A stretch of 64,000 nt of DNA from Rhodobacteraceae bacterium Araon29 (GTDB taxonomy: Bacteria > Pseudomonadota > Alphaproteobacteria > Rhodobacterales > Rhodobacteraceae), in assembly GCA_039640505.1 (NCBI GenBank), contig CP046865.1, positions 744,001-808,000 on the forward strand, read 5' to 3'. Every line of letters starts with the position of its first letter. Position 1 is the stretch's first letter. Below, piece after piece: positions 1-8,945 of the stretch. The translations under genes and the position numbers were made by a program. The notes beneath the pieces were generated by a model, which saw nothing but the letters and a program-made list of their open reading frames with translations, searched no databases and had not been told where the DNA came from.

Positions 1-438
1 CATGAAATCTTGGTTGCCGCGAACCAGACAGCCCTCAGCTTGTTGCGAAATCAGCTTGGGTTGACGGGCACGAAATATGGCTGTGGAACCGGCGACTGCT
101 GCGCTTGCAGCATAATTGTGAATTCAAAAGCTGTGCTTTCTTGCCTTACACTCGGTGCCGATCTTGATGGCTGCGACGTCACAACAATCGAAGGCCTAGC
201 CACAGCCAACGAACTACATCCTGTTCAAGCGGCATTCGTGCAAAAAGGCGGCGCGCAATGTGGATTTTGTACGCCCGGAATGATCATCACGATCAAAGCC
301 CTTTTGGATGAAAACCCCGACCCTTCTGAAGACGAAGTCAGACAGTACATACGGGGTAACCTATGCCGGTGCACCGGCTACACAAAAATCGTGGACGCGG
401 CACTTGAAGCGGCTCGATCAATGCGAGAGGTGGAATAG
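1..438 (+). CDS. (2Fe-2S)-binding small subunit of a xanthine dehydrogenase-family molybdenum hydroxylase (5' partial)
   Basis: The reading frame is open at the window edge (frame 1 reads H-E-I-L-V-A-A-N), so the start lies upstream. The protein has the two [2Fe-2S] sites of the XDH-family electron-transfer subunit: an N-terminal plant-ferredoxin-type cluster (GCGTGDCCACS with a later Cys in VLSCL) and a C-terminal helical-domain cluster (QCGFCTPGM and NLCRCTGY). It passes electrons from the Mo centre of the next gene to an acceptor. The stop is 3 bp before the ATG of the Mo subunit, so the two are co-transcribed. No FAD subunit is visible, which suggests a two-subunit enzyme (isoquinoline 1-oxidoreductase or aldehyde-oxidase type) or an FAD gene upstream of the window. 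Confidence 0.93.
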   Translation, partial: HEILVAANQTALSLLRNQLGLTGTKYGCGTGDCCACSIIVNSKAVLSCLTLGADLDGCDVTTIEGLATANELHPVQAAFVQKGGAQCGFCTPGMIITIKALLDENPDPSEDEVRQYIRGNLCRCTGYTKIVDAALEAARSMREVE

Positions 439-441
439 ACA

Positions 442-2766
442 ATGCAAAAACGTATCAATAAGGACGATTTTGCCCGCAACATCGAGATCGATGAAACCAC
501 AACCCACAACTCAGTGGGAAAATCTGCACTAAGACCTGACGCCTGGGCGAAAGTTACCGGCCAGGAACGTTATATGGAGGATATCCAGTTTCCAAATGCG
601 ATTTGGGGTAAAATTCTTAGAAGTCCGCACCCGCACGCCAAAATTCTGAGCATTGATACCAGCGCGGCCGAGAAATTTCCCGGTGTAAAATCTGTAATTA
701 CTTTCAAGGACATAGTGCCCTTCAAAATTGGTTTCGCCGATCTGGCTGATCAATATGCCCTATGCGATGACCGGGCCCGATTTGTCGGCGATGAAGTTGC
801 AGCAGTTGCGGCATTGGATGAAGAAACTGCGGAAAAAGCACTGGACTTGATCAGGGTCGAATACGAAATCTTGCCCATGTACACCGATGCCGTCAAAGCA
901 ATGGAACTGGGCGCGACCGTATTACATGAAGAAAAAGGCACCAATGTAGCCGCCGAAAGTCACTATGAATATGGCAATACCGACGAAGGGTTCGCGCAAG
1001 CCGACCACGTTTTTGAAGACACATTTGAAACACAGCGGCAATGCCATGTTTGCATGGAAGTGCACGGGTGTGTGGCCGATTGGGGCAAAGGCAACCAGCT
1101 TTCGGTTTGGACGTCGACACAGTCCCCTCATATCGTGAAACGCTATCTGGCCGAAGCGACCGGTTTGCCAATCAGCAAGGTCCGGGTCAATCGCGTTGGT
1201 GTAGGCGGTGCATTTGGAAGCCGAACTGACATCTTGCCTCATGACATCATCGCGTCGTACCTTTCCAAGAAAGCGGGCCGCCCGGTAAAATTACTATTTT
1301 CGCGTCAGGAAGAATTTTATGCGTCAGTCACGCGCCATCCAGCAAAAGTGACAATAAAGACCGGCGTCAAAAATGGAAAAATCACCACGCGTCATGTCAC
1401 AGCAATTGTGAATGGTGGCGCTTACACAACCCAAACAGGTGCCGTAATGGGATCGCTGGGATGGAAAGCCGCGAACTTCTATCAGATTGATAATTACAAA
1501 TATGATGGGTATGGCGTTCTTACAAACACAACCGTAAGTACTGCCTACCGCGGATATGGCGGGCCACAAGTTGGCTTTGCACTGGAATCTCAAATCGATA
1601 TGATCGCCAAAAAACTGCGTCTGGACCCTTTAGAGTTTCGGATTAATAATGCTAACCAAACCGGGGATATCACTATCGCTGGCAGCCTTCTGTCATCGTG
1701 TGGCCTGACGGAATGTATTGAAAAAACTAGAGATTCTCTGAAATGGAGCGCGCCAAAATCCAATGATCAGGGGCGCGGAATAGCCATTGGTTTTGGTGAA
1801 ACTGGTTGGCGCGGCGCTTATTATAACAACTCGGATGTGTCGGCAGCAACGATCAAGATGAACCAGGACGCCAGCGTGCATGTCATCGTTGGCGGTTCTG
1901 AAATTGGCGTTGGCTATGATGGCGTTATGGGCCAAATCGCGGCGCAAACCTTGGGCTTGCCCTATGAACAGGTCACCGTTCATTCGGGGGATACCGATTT
2001 GGCCGCCTATGACTGTGGAATGTATGCCAGCCGCGGTACTATAACGTCAGCTACCGCCATCGTGTTGGCGGCGGCTGAGCTGAAAAAGAAGTTGCAGGAC
2101 GGTGCTGCGGAAATTCTTGGAATTCCGGCTGATCATTTGAACTTTGTAAACGGCACGGTAGTTTCCAAAGAAGATACGAACAACACCCTGCCGTTGCGGG
2201 AAATCGCCCGCTATATCTACGAAGATCAGGGCGGTGCACTATTTGGCACCGGTGTCTATGATCCGGGCACCCATCTGGCTGACGAAAACGGGTATTATCA
2301 ACCACCGGGCGCGTCAATCACCTATCCGTTTTGCGCGGTATCAATAGACGTTGATGTGAATCGAAAAACAGGCCAGTTCAAAATCAACAAACTCGCAGCA
2401 GCTGTGGATTGTGGACGGGCCATAAATCCGGTGCTGGCGGAGGGGCAAATAGAAGGCGACGTGTTCCACGGACTTGGCATGGCATCGGTTGAACCGGGGC
2501 TGGAATACGATGCATCTGGTCAGCCGGTTTATACCCACCTTGTCGATTACAAGCTGCTGACCGCAGCAGATATGCCGCCCATCGATTCAATTTTGGTTGA
2601 GTCAATTGATCCTGTTGGACCGTTTGGCATCAAGGGTATCACTCAAATTGTAACATCGACCGTTGGCGCGTCACTCGCCAACGCTATATACGATGCCGTT
2701 GGTGTGAGAATTATGGAGCTTCCGATAACGCCGGAAAAGGTTTTGACAGCATTGAAAGACGGATAA
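442..2766 (+). CDS. Molybdopterin-binding large subunit, xanthine dehydrogenase family
   Basis: A 774-residue protein with the usual two-part architecture: an aldehyde-oxidase/XDH a/b hammerhead domain (about 30-145) followed by the Mo-pterin binding domain (about 160-760). The loop GVGGAFGSR and the segment TAYRGYGGPQ, which contact the cofactor and substrate in this family, are present. The C-terminal active-site loop, normally KGVGEPG with the catalytic Glu, reads KGITQIV here, putting Gln735 at the Glu position. The substrate cannot be told from sequence. The neighbouring amidohydrolase, amide-type ABC transporter and XRE-cupin regulator favour an N-heterocyclic or purine-like compound (inference). 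It is convergent with the CobW-like gene, which is 75 bp away. Confidence 0.93.
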   Translation: MQKRINKDDFARNIEIDETTTHNSVGKSALRPDAWAKVTGQERYMEDIQFPNAIWGKILRSPHPHAKILSIDTSAAEKFPGVKSVITFKDIVPFKIGFADLADQYALCDDRARFVGDEVAAVAALDEETAEKALDLIRVEYEILPMYTDAVKAMELGATVLHEEKGTNVAAESHYEYGNTDEGFAQADHVFEDTFETQRQCHVCMEVHGCVADWGKGNQLSVWTSTQSPHIVKRYLAEATGLPISKVRVNRVGVGGAFGSRTDILPHDIIASYLSKKAGRPVKLLFSRQEEFYASVTRHPAKVTIKTGVKNGKITTRHVTAIVNGGAYTTQTGAVMGSLGWKAANFYQIDNYKYDGYGVLTNTTVSTAYRGYGGPQVGFALESQIDMIAKKLRLDPLEFRINNANQTGDITIAGSLLSSCGLTECIEKTRDSLKWSAPKSNDQGRGIAIGFGETGWRGAYYNNSDVSAATIKMNQDASVHVIVGGSEIGVGYDGVMGQIAAQTLGLPYEQVTVHSGDTDLAAYDCGMYASRGTITSATAIVLAAAELKKKLQDGAAEILGIPADHLNFVNGTVVSKEDTNNTLPLREIARYIYEDQGGALFGTGVYDPGTHLADENGYYQPPGASITYPFCAVSIDVDVNRKTGQFKINKLAAAVDCGRAINPVLAEGQIEGDVFHGLGMASVEPGLEYDASGQPVYTHLVDYKLLTAADMPPIDSILVESIDPVGPFGIKGITQIVTSTVGASLANAIYDAVGVRIMELPITPEKVLTALKDG

Positions 2767-2841
2767 ACGAAGCCAGACTTCCTGAGAGACGTTAGCTCTA
2801 GGCCTTGGCGAAGTTGTAAGCGATCGGTCGTCGGATATCGA

Positions 2842-3909
2842 CTAGTCAATGACTTTTTTGGCTACGGATTCTTGCAACGCCGTAGTCAAAATTCCTACAG
2901 CCGGTTCAAGACATAAATTGCCAATTGCCACCAGTGCGGTTTTGGGGGCATTGGGCCATTTTTCAAGCCTGGTTGGCGCGTGAAATATCCGTTGAACACC
3001 GTGGATCACTAACGGCCTTGGGTCATCTACGGTCCACACCACACCCTTTAACCGCAGCAGTTTGTCACCGAATTTTTCAAGGACCGCACCAATACGCGGT
3101 GAAAGAATTTTCCAGTCCACTGGAATAGTTTCTTCTATTAACCAGGTTCCGACATTGGCTCCGTGCGACGTACCAGTTGTCCCTAAATAGTCACCGCTGA
3201 AATGAATTCGCGCATCGCTTTTTGGCAATCGCTCGTGTTTACCCTGTATAGCTGTGTTTAAGCGATGTGCATCTGCGTTCAGCCATTTAGGTAAATCAGG
3301 ATTGCCGGTCTTGGGATCAACCAAAGCCCTGCCAAAAAGCCGGTCAGCGGAAATTTTACCATGGTTGATTTTCAGAATTTCAGCTCCGGCATTAAGCGCG
3401 CGCAACTGCTCTTCCAACATGGCCACCGAGTTGGCATCAGCCAGATCAGACTTGGTTATCATTCGTACATCGGCGATGGCCGCCTGGCGTTGGGCAACAA
3501 TTTCATTGATTAGCGTTTTAGAACCGTTGACGGCATCAACTGTTGTAATGACGCCATCGAGCCGCACAAAGGGCCTAATACGCGGATCAATCATGATTTT
3601 GTGAAGCAGGTTCGCCGGATCAGCCAGGCCGGTTGTTTCAATGACAATGCGCGTCGGAATTCGCTCTGCGCGGTGTATCAATTGTAGAAGCGTTATAGCT
3701 AACTCATCATCGGCAACACAACACATACACCCATTGGCCAAAAGTTTGATGTCTTCGCTACGGGTTGTTTGGGCGAAAATAGCATCGTCTAGCCCAACCG
3801 CGCCAAATTCATTCACAATGATCGCGGTGCCATGCATATCAGGGTGTCGCAGTAGGGCAGAAATTAGCGTTGTTTTCCCACTGCCAAGAAATCCGGTGAC
3901 AAATGACAC
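2842..3909 (-). CDS. CobW/CobP47K-family G3E GTPase (metallochaperone)
   Basis: G3E-family P-loop GTPase: Walker A GFLGSGKTT at the very N terminus, the metal-binding CxCC motif in NGCMCCV, a G4-like TKSD, and a C-terminal CobW_C domain. Such proteins deliver or insert metals into enzymes. Here it follows an amidohydrolase (usually Zn/Fe dependent), which is the likely client by neighbourhood. The GTG at 3909 is the only conventional start, but family members normally begin with a short stretch ending in IPV before the P-loop. In-frame codons upstream read ...QRIPVSF, back to a TGA at 3949-3951, and the only initiator-like codon there is ATT at 3945. The true start may therefore be a rare ATT. 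Confidence 0.88.
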   Translation of the reverse strand: MSFVTGFLGSGKTTLISALLRHPDMHGTAIIVNEFGAVGLDDAIFAQTTRSEDIKLLANGCMCCVADDELAITLLQLIHRAERIPTRIVIETTGLADPANLLHKIMIDPRIRPFVRLDGVITTVDAVNGSKTLINEIVAQRQAAIADVRMITKSDLADANSVAMLEEQLRALNAGAEILKINHGKISADRLFGRALVDPKTGNPDLPKWLNADAHRLNTAIQGKHERLPKSDARIHFSGDYLGTTGTSHGANVGTWLIEETIPVDWKILSPRIGAVLEKFGDKLLRLKGVVWTVDDPRPLVIHGVQRIFHAPTRLEKWPNAPKTALVAIGNLCLEPAVGILTTALQESVAKKVID

Positions 3910-3968
3910 CGGAATTCTCTGCGCTCTCGTATCCTCAGAAATTGTAAATCACCCGTTAGCCTCTGAAA

Positions 3969-5354
3969 TCAAAACTCGGAAAGACCTTCTGTATAGGGCC
4001 GGACTTCCCACGAACCATCTGTTGGAACACCGGCTCTGGCAAATAAATCATCCCGCGCAGCGTCGACTTTGCTGCGAAATGCACCGATATCCAATCCAAC
4101 CAGTTTGCCGTTGCGTTTCTTGACTTCGCCGGCCACTAAAATTGTGTCAATGTTGCCAACGTTGGCAAATTCAACCACGGCCGCGATCGGATTGTTGACT
4201 GGGAACATGTTAAGGTAATTGGTGCTCACCAAAACGATGTCAGCTTCCTTGCCCAGTGTAAGTGATCCTGTTTTATGGTCCAACCCACAGGCAGCAGCGC
4301 CGCGTATCGTAGCAAATTCAAGCGTTTCGCGGCACGAAAGCGGCAACGGATCCACAAGCTTCTTATTTTCAAGGGCAACCATATTCACCATCAATCTGGT
4401 TCCGGAAAGTAGATGCCGCATCGCATTAAAAAAATCGCTGGGGCATGTGGTCACCACGTCGCTTGAAAGGCTTGGGCGAATACCGGCGCCGAGCATACGC
4501 AGGGCTGGCGGGTTGCCGTGCCCCATTTGCATCTCAATCTCGGGCGAAATTGAAACATGGCCGCCACTGTCACCGATAATTTTGAATTCTTCATCGGCCA
4601 AAGTGTTGCAATGCACATAGGTAACATCCTCGCCAAGCAATCCGGCGTTTTTCAGGTCAACAAGTGGTTTGCTCATCCCCCACAGACCGTCGCCAACATG
4701 AACGCTGATCCGCAGCCCAAGTTCGCGGGCAAGGTCAAAATCTTTTGTTGTGCCTTCAATGTTGGTAAACTGTGGACCACGCGGAGCGGTTGCCATCGTG
4801 ACCAATGCATCGTCTGACGACAACACATCGCGGCGAACACGGCGAATATCGTCCCAATCGGAAGGCAAATCGCTGGGAACCGCCCATTCATCGTTAGAGT
4901 TTCCATAGCCGAAAACGCCTCTGATCCCAGAGGCGCGCAATCCCTCAATGGCGGCGTCGGCGTGATCTGGTGAGTTGTTGCAATGGGACCAGTCAAACAA
5001 AGTGGTGATCCCACCGTCCAAAGAATCCAGTGCGCCCAATTCATTGGCAATCTTGATGTCGTTGGGCGTGTAGATACTGCCCATAACGCCCCGCACGCCG
5101 GTGAAGTACTGCGCCAGCGACCAATCAGGACCCGCAGTGCGCAACAGCGACTCCCATGTGTGTCGGTGCGTGTCGATAAAGCCGGGAATGGCGATGCAAT
5201 TCGTTGCGTCTATCACTTCGGCGTCTTGTGCTTCGAGATTCATACCGATCTCGACGATCTTGGTGCCATCAATCAAGATGTCCCCGCCGATGATGTCACC
5301 AATATCGGGATCTACAGAAATGATCGTTGCGTTCTTTATGAGCTTCTTATCCAT
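3969..5354 (-). CDS. Amidohydrolase family protein (cytosine/guanine deaminase or TrzN/SsnA-like)
   Basis: Metal-dependent hydrolase with the composite fold of this superfamily: an N-terminal beta sandwich (about 1-55), then a TIM barrel with the HxH motif in GFIDTHRHTWESL, a second His in SVHVGDG, a further His in YVHCNTL and the catalytic Asp region SSDVVTT. The strand carrying KEADIVLVS near the C terminus completes the sandwich. Relatives deaminate or dechlorinate N-heterocycles (MTA/SAH deaminase, atrazine hydrolase, guanine deaminase). It sits between the XRE-cupin regulator (63 bp upstream) and the CobW GTPase, apparently one operon, next to the Mo hydroxylase. The probable job is hydrolysis of a C-N bond in the substrate imported by the adjacent ABC system (inference). 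Confidence 0.9.
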   Translation of the reverse strand: MDKKLIKNATIISVDPDIGDIIGGDILIDGTKIVEIGMNLEAQDAEVIDATNCIAIPGFIDTHRHTWESLLRTAGPDWSLAQYFTGVRGVMGSIYTPNDIKIANELGALDSLDGGITTLFDWSHCNNSPDHADAAIEGLRASGIRGVFGYGNSNDEWAVPSDLPSDWDDIRRVRRDVLSSDDALVTMATAPRGPQFTNIEGTTKDFDLARELGLRISVHVGDGLWGMSKPLVDLKNAGLLGEDVTYVHCNTLADEEFKIIGDSGGHVSISPEIEMQMGHGNPPALRMLGAGIRPSLSSDVVTTCPSDFFNAMRHLLSGTRLMVNMVALENKKLVDPLPLSCRETLEFATIRGAAACGLDHKTGSLTLGKEADIVLVSTNYLNMFPVNNPIAAVVEFANVGNIDTILVAGEVKKRNGKLVGLDIGAFRSKVDAARDDLFARAGVPTDGSWEVRPYTEGLSEF

Positions 5355-5416
5355 GCGATCTCTCCAATTTTTGCGGCCGTATGGCCAATATTTCGAGTGA
5401 GCTTTTCACCAAGACA

Positions 5417-6064
5417 TCAGTATGCTGGCGGTGTCACAGCCACTAGAAACGTCAATTCTTTGTCGCCGATATTGTCCCAACTGTGAGGTATTTCGCCGGA
5501 GAAATAGAGGCTGTCACCTTCCTCCACTACAAACTTTTCGTTACCGATTTCGGCTTCTAATTTACCGCTCAGCACAAACACGCATGCTTCGCCATCATGC
5601 TCAAATTTGACGTCACCAGAGCTTGTTCTTGGGTCCGCGTTGACAAGCAATATTTGCATCTGGGAATTGAGATCAGGCGTGATCATCTGGTAGCAGATGT
5701 TGGAACGCGGCAGTGATATAGACCGTCGCATGTCTTTTTTGATAAGTTTAGTTCGCCGTTTCGCTTTGCCTGCATTATTGTGTTCAGCGGCCAGGGCATC
5801 AAGGTGACCTGTACTTGGTTGCGCTGGAGCACCTTGGCTATTTGATGACGCATTACCGTCAGAATCTTTGCGCAATAATTGCCAAACTGTCATGCCCAAC
5901 GCTTCGGCAATTTTATCGAGAGCGGATAGTGAAGGGCTGGCTTCGCCTCGTTCGACCTGACTAATATAACTATAGGAAAGGCCGCAGGTTTTGGCTAATT
6001 CCTTGAGGGTTATTTTCCTCATTAGTCTTTCGTGTCGGACTTTCTCACTAGATATCATGTTCAT
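5417..6064 (-). CDS. XRE-family transcriptional regulator with C-terminal cupin domain
   Basis: 215 residues: a helix-turn-helix of the lambda Cro/C1 type at about residues 10-65 (LKELAKTCGLSYSYISQVE), a variable linker, and a small cupin at about 145-212 (HDGEACVFVLSG ... EIPHSWDNIG). The cupin presumably binds a small-molecule ligand, as in PuuR-type regulators of amine and nitrogen-compound catabolism. It lies between the Liv-type transporter and the amidohydrolase, all on the same strand, so it probably controls both. The start is ATG at 6064. A second in-frame Met lies at residue 3. Confidence 0.92.
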   Translation of the reverse strand: MNMISSEKVRHERLMRKITLKELAKTCGLSYSYISQVERGEASPSLSALDKIAEALGMTVWQLLRKDSDGNASSNSQGAPAQPSTGHLDALAAEHNNAGKAKRRTKLIKKDMRRSISLPRSNICYQMITPDLNSQMQILLVNADPRTSSGDVKFEHDGEACVFVLSGKLEAEIGNEKFVVEEGDSLYFSGEIPHSWDNIGDKELTFLVAVTPPAY

Positions 6065-6238
6065 CGATAAATCGCCTCTCTCTGAATTGGTCTAAGGTAT
6101 TGTTTACGTTACCATACTGGTAGGATTGTACAGCTTACTTCTCCAGACGCTCTGTCGTTTGATATTTTTACCGATCGCGTGCTGAGAACAATTCTGCACG
6201 TCTTAAGTTTCATTGCCAAGAGCAATATTTTATTTCGT
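6065..6238. promoter_or_regulatory. Intergenic region before the XRE-cupin regulator, with palindrome and hairpin
   Basis: 174 bp between livM-like and the regulator. It contains a perfect 5-bp-arm palindrome TACCATACTGGTA at 6110-6122, about 46 bp upstream of the regulator start, a plausible autoregulatory operator. A near-perfect hairpin at 6178-6200 (CGTGC...GCACG with inner AGAA/TTCT pairing) lies just after livM and may terminate or attenuate the transporter transcript. Neither has experimental support. Confidence 0.35.
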
Positions 6239-7294
6239 TCAATGTCCACGGTTTGAACCTATCGTTCGCTTCAATATAGGTCCGTATTTTTGCCAACCAC
6301 GCTCAACCATGCCCGCCAATCCATCTGGTAGCAACACGACGAAAAGTACGATAATTGCGCCTAGTCCCATATTTCGATACTCGGTAAAATCCTTTAACTG
6401 CTCGTCTGCATACATTAACAATGCCGCACCCAAAATGGGCCCCCAAAGATTTCCCAAACCGCCTACAATCATCATCGAGACCAGGAACGCGAATAGTGGA
6501 AATCCTAGCACCGACGGTCCAATTACCTTAAAATGCGCAGCGTAAATGCCACCTGCAATTCCTGTTACAAATGCGGATATCCCAAATACCAATAACTGGT
6601 ATTTGAAGCGGTTAATTCCGGCACAGACGGCCACTGATTCATTGTCGCGTAGAGCGCGAAATGCGTATCCAAGCGGGCCCCGAACGACAACTATTGACAC
6701 CAATGTCGCCAAAGTCAGGGCGCCAAGCGCAACGTAGTAATTTCCAGTAATGTAGTTTCGCCCCAATAATTCCCGGAACCCATAATCGCCGAACTGACTA
6801 AGCCCCCTTTGACCACCTGTCAGCGTCTTACAGGTTTGACCAGACCCTGTAAAACAAGAGATGTCAGAGCTGATTAGTGAAAACGCCGCCTGTGCAATGG
6901 CGAATGTCAGTAGCGCAACATATATCCCGCGCAATCGCAGACAGGCAGCCCCAATAAGGACTCCCACAAATATGGTCGCCACGCCCCCAAGAAATGTTCC
7001 AAGAAAAAGATTAATGCCAAAATACTTTGCAAGCATTGCCGTCGTGTAACCGCCGAACCCAAACAGCACGAGCTGGGCTAGCGAGAAGATTCCAGCAAAC
7101 CCCATGACGATATTCCATTGGCTGACCACAGTTGCCCAGATCAGGAACAACGTAAGCTGTGACATGGAATATCGGCTGTCGATAAACAGCGGTAAAACCA
7201 AACCTATCGCTAAAAGCAAAGTGAATATTACGAGATCGCTTTGTTTCCAGGTGCGTTGTTTTTGACGTGTCAGACGTTGAAGCATTTCTCTCAC
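6239..7294 (-). CDS. livM: Branched-chain amino acid-type ABC transporter permease (LivM)
   Basis: 351-residue integral membrane protein with about 9-10 hydrophobic segments and the LivM-family signatures QWNIVMGFAGIFSLAQ near residue 60 and GGLGNLWGPILGA near the C terminus. It forms the inner-membrane channel with LivH. It is the last gene of the transporter block (order K-G-F-H-M), 6 bp after livH. A run of about 25 polar residues after FSLISSDISC, with extra Cys residues (SCFTGSGQTCKTL), forms a periplasmic loop in the middle of the protein. In this family such permeases import branched-chain amino acids, urea, short amides or aromatic acids, so the ligand is unknown. Confidence 0.93.
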   Translation of the reverse strand: MREMLQRLTRQKQRTWKQSDLVIFTLLLAIGLVLPLFIDSRYSMSQLTLFLIWATVVSQWNIVMGFAGIFSLAQLVLFGFGGYTTAMLAKYFGINLFLGTFLGGVATIFVGVLIGAACLRLRGIYVALLTFAIAQAAFSLISSDISCFTGSGQTCKTLTGGQRGLSQFGDYGFRELLGRNYITGNYYVALGALTLATLVSIVVVRGPLGYAFRALRDNESVAVCAGINRFKYQLLVFGISAFVTGIAGGIYAAHFKVIGPSVLGFPLFAFLVSMMIVGGLGNLWGPILGAALLMYADEQLKDFTEYRNMGLGAIIVLFVVLLPDGLAGMVERGWQKYGPILKRTIGSNRGH

Positions 7295-7300
7295 TTTAGA

Positions 7301-8179
7301 TTAAACTCGGGTTACTGGTTTTTTGCCAAATATTCCGTAGGGGCGCCAAATGAGCGCAAAGATCACAAGTAGTAAAAGTATGGGGAAGGCAAACCGAACG
7401 CCCAGCGTGAATTGAATATAGGCTTCCAATAAACCTAGGCCGACAGCCACATAAAACGCACCGTAAACATTTCCAAGCCCAGCAAGGGCCACGATAATGA
7501 ACGCCTTAATCATCGGGGCGTCCCCCATTGTCGGCGACAGCGTTGTGATTGAACTCAGCATGACACCCGAGATTGCGGCAAGAGCACCAGAAATAATTAA
7601 TACTTGCGCAAATACCCGCCCAACTGGTACGCCCATCAATAAGGCGGCATCTTTGTTTATGGCAGTGGCGCGAATAGCACGCCCCATTCGAGTTTTGCCC
7701 AATATCAGCCCAACTGCCGCGACCAGCACGACGGAGGTGGCCAAAATCGTTAAGTTTTGATGTGGCACGTAGATTTCTCCAATTCGAAATCCACCCTCAA
7801 AAGACAGCGGTTGCCTGAAAGGATAGGCGCCAAAAAACTTCAAAATAACGTTCTCGGATAAAATCGCTAGTCCGATAGTTGCGATAATAATATTGGTTTC
7901 AAAAGATGGATGGCGGAACATGTGTTTGATAACACATATGTACACCAAAAATCCGATCGCGCCTGTTACGGCCATTGCCAAAGGGATCGCAAGAAAGCTT
8001 GGTATGTCCAACTGTGTGATAATTGCGAAACAAATATAGCCACCCAGCGCCAACAACGCACCATGGGCCATGTTAAGCATTCCTAAAGCGCCCCATATCA
8101 GTGAAAGCCCGATTGCGCTTAAGGCGTACATGCCCCCGAGCGTCAATCCGCTAAGGATAACGACTGTAGCAGTTTCCAT
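7301..8179 (-). CDS. livH: Branched-chain amino acid-type ABC transporter permease (LivH)
   Basis: 292 residues, about 8 membrane segments, with the LivH N-terminal signature GLTLGGMYALSAIGLSLIWG and the downstream MLNMAHGALLALGGY. The cytoplasmic coupling region includes GKTRMGRAIRATAINKDAA, which contacts LivG/LivF in the family. It pairs with the downstream LivM and with the ATPases immediately upstream. A 46-bp gap separates it from livF, the largest spacing in this transporter operon. Confidence 0.94.
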   Translation of the reverse strand: METATVVILSGLTLGGMYALSAIGLSLIWGALGMLNMAHGALLALGGYICFAIITQLDIPSFLAIPLAMAVTGAIGFLVYICVIKHMFRHPSFETNIIIATIGLAILSENVILKFFGAYPFRQPLSFEGGFRIGEIYVPHQNLTILATSVVLVAAVGLILGKTRMGRAIRATAINKDAALLMGVPVGRVFAQVLIISGALAAISGVMLSSITTLSPTMGDAPMIKAFIIVALAGLGNVYGAFYVAVGLGLLEAYIQFTLGVRFAFPILLLLVIFALIWRPYGIFGKKPVTRV

Positions 8180-8225
8180 TCAACCGGCCTTTCGAGCGAG
8201 TGCAAAATTACACGTTGTGAACATT

Positions 8226-8942
8226 TTATCCGCCAAGGTAAGTTTCCATCAGTACATCGTTGTTCATGAGATCGCTGGCGTCGCCTTCCCAGACGAAATG
8301 CCCATCATCCAACAGGCAAATCTTGTCTGATAGGTCCATCAACCTGCTTGCGTTCTCCTCAACGATCAAAATCGTCCGTCCACTTTCTTTTAGGCTGTGG
8401 ATCACTTCGTAAATCTGGTCGATAATAATTGGTGCCAATCCCAACGATGGCTCGTCGATAAGCAATACCCGGCTGGTGCTCATCAAAGCTCTTCCAACGC
8501 CTAACATACGCCTTTCTCCACCCGACAGGCCGCTAGCGATTTGATTGCGTCTGGCACTGAGTATTGGAAATAGCTCGGAGACAAATTCCAACCGTTCCAG
8601 CCGCTCGGAGTACGCCTTTGGAAGATATGCACCCATCAAAAGATTTTCGTGAACGCTCAATTCTGTAAATATCATGTCCCCTTGCGGTATATGAATAATG
8701 CCTTTCTCGACAATTTTATCGGCCGACAGGCCGCTTATTATCGATCCATCAAGCAAAATTGTACCTTCAATAATCTTGATAAGACCAGAAATAGCGCGCA
8801 GCAGTGTAGATTTGCCGTGACCATTCGGCCCAACCAAACCAACAAGCGAGCCCGAGACGATTTCAAGCGAGACACCTTTGACGATGGCCTGACTGCCGTA
8901 CCCACAAGTTAGATTGCTTATCTCAAATATTGGATCAGTCAT
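8226..8942 (-). CDS. livF: Branched-chain amino acid-type ABC transporter ATP-binding protein (LivF)
   Basis: 238 residues, the normal LivF length. Walker A is GPNGHGKST, the ABC signature is LSGGERRMLGVGRAL, Walker B is VLLIDEPSLGLAP, and the switch region follows with IVEENASRLM (Glu replaces the more usual His-adjacent pattern, as is typical for LivF). It hydrolyses ATP with LivG to power uptake through LivHM. It starts 3 bp after livG. Confidence 0.95.
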   Translation of the reverse strand: MTDPIFEISNLTCGYGSQAIVKGVSLEIVSGSLVGLVGPNGHGKSTLLRAISGLIKIIEGTILLDGSIISGLSADKIVEKGIIHIPQGDMIFTELSVHENLLMGAYLPKAYSERLERLEFVSELFPILSARRNQIASGLSGGERRMLGVGRALMSTSRVLLIDEPSLGLAPIIIDQIYEVIHSLKESGRTILIVEENASRLMDLSDKICLLDDGHFVWEGDASDLMNNDVLMETYLGG

Positions 8943-8945
8943 GTG

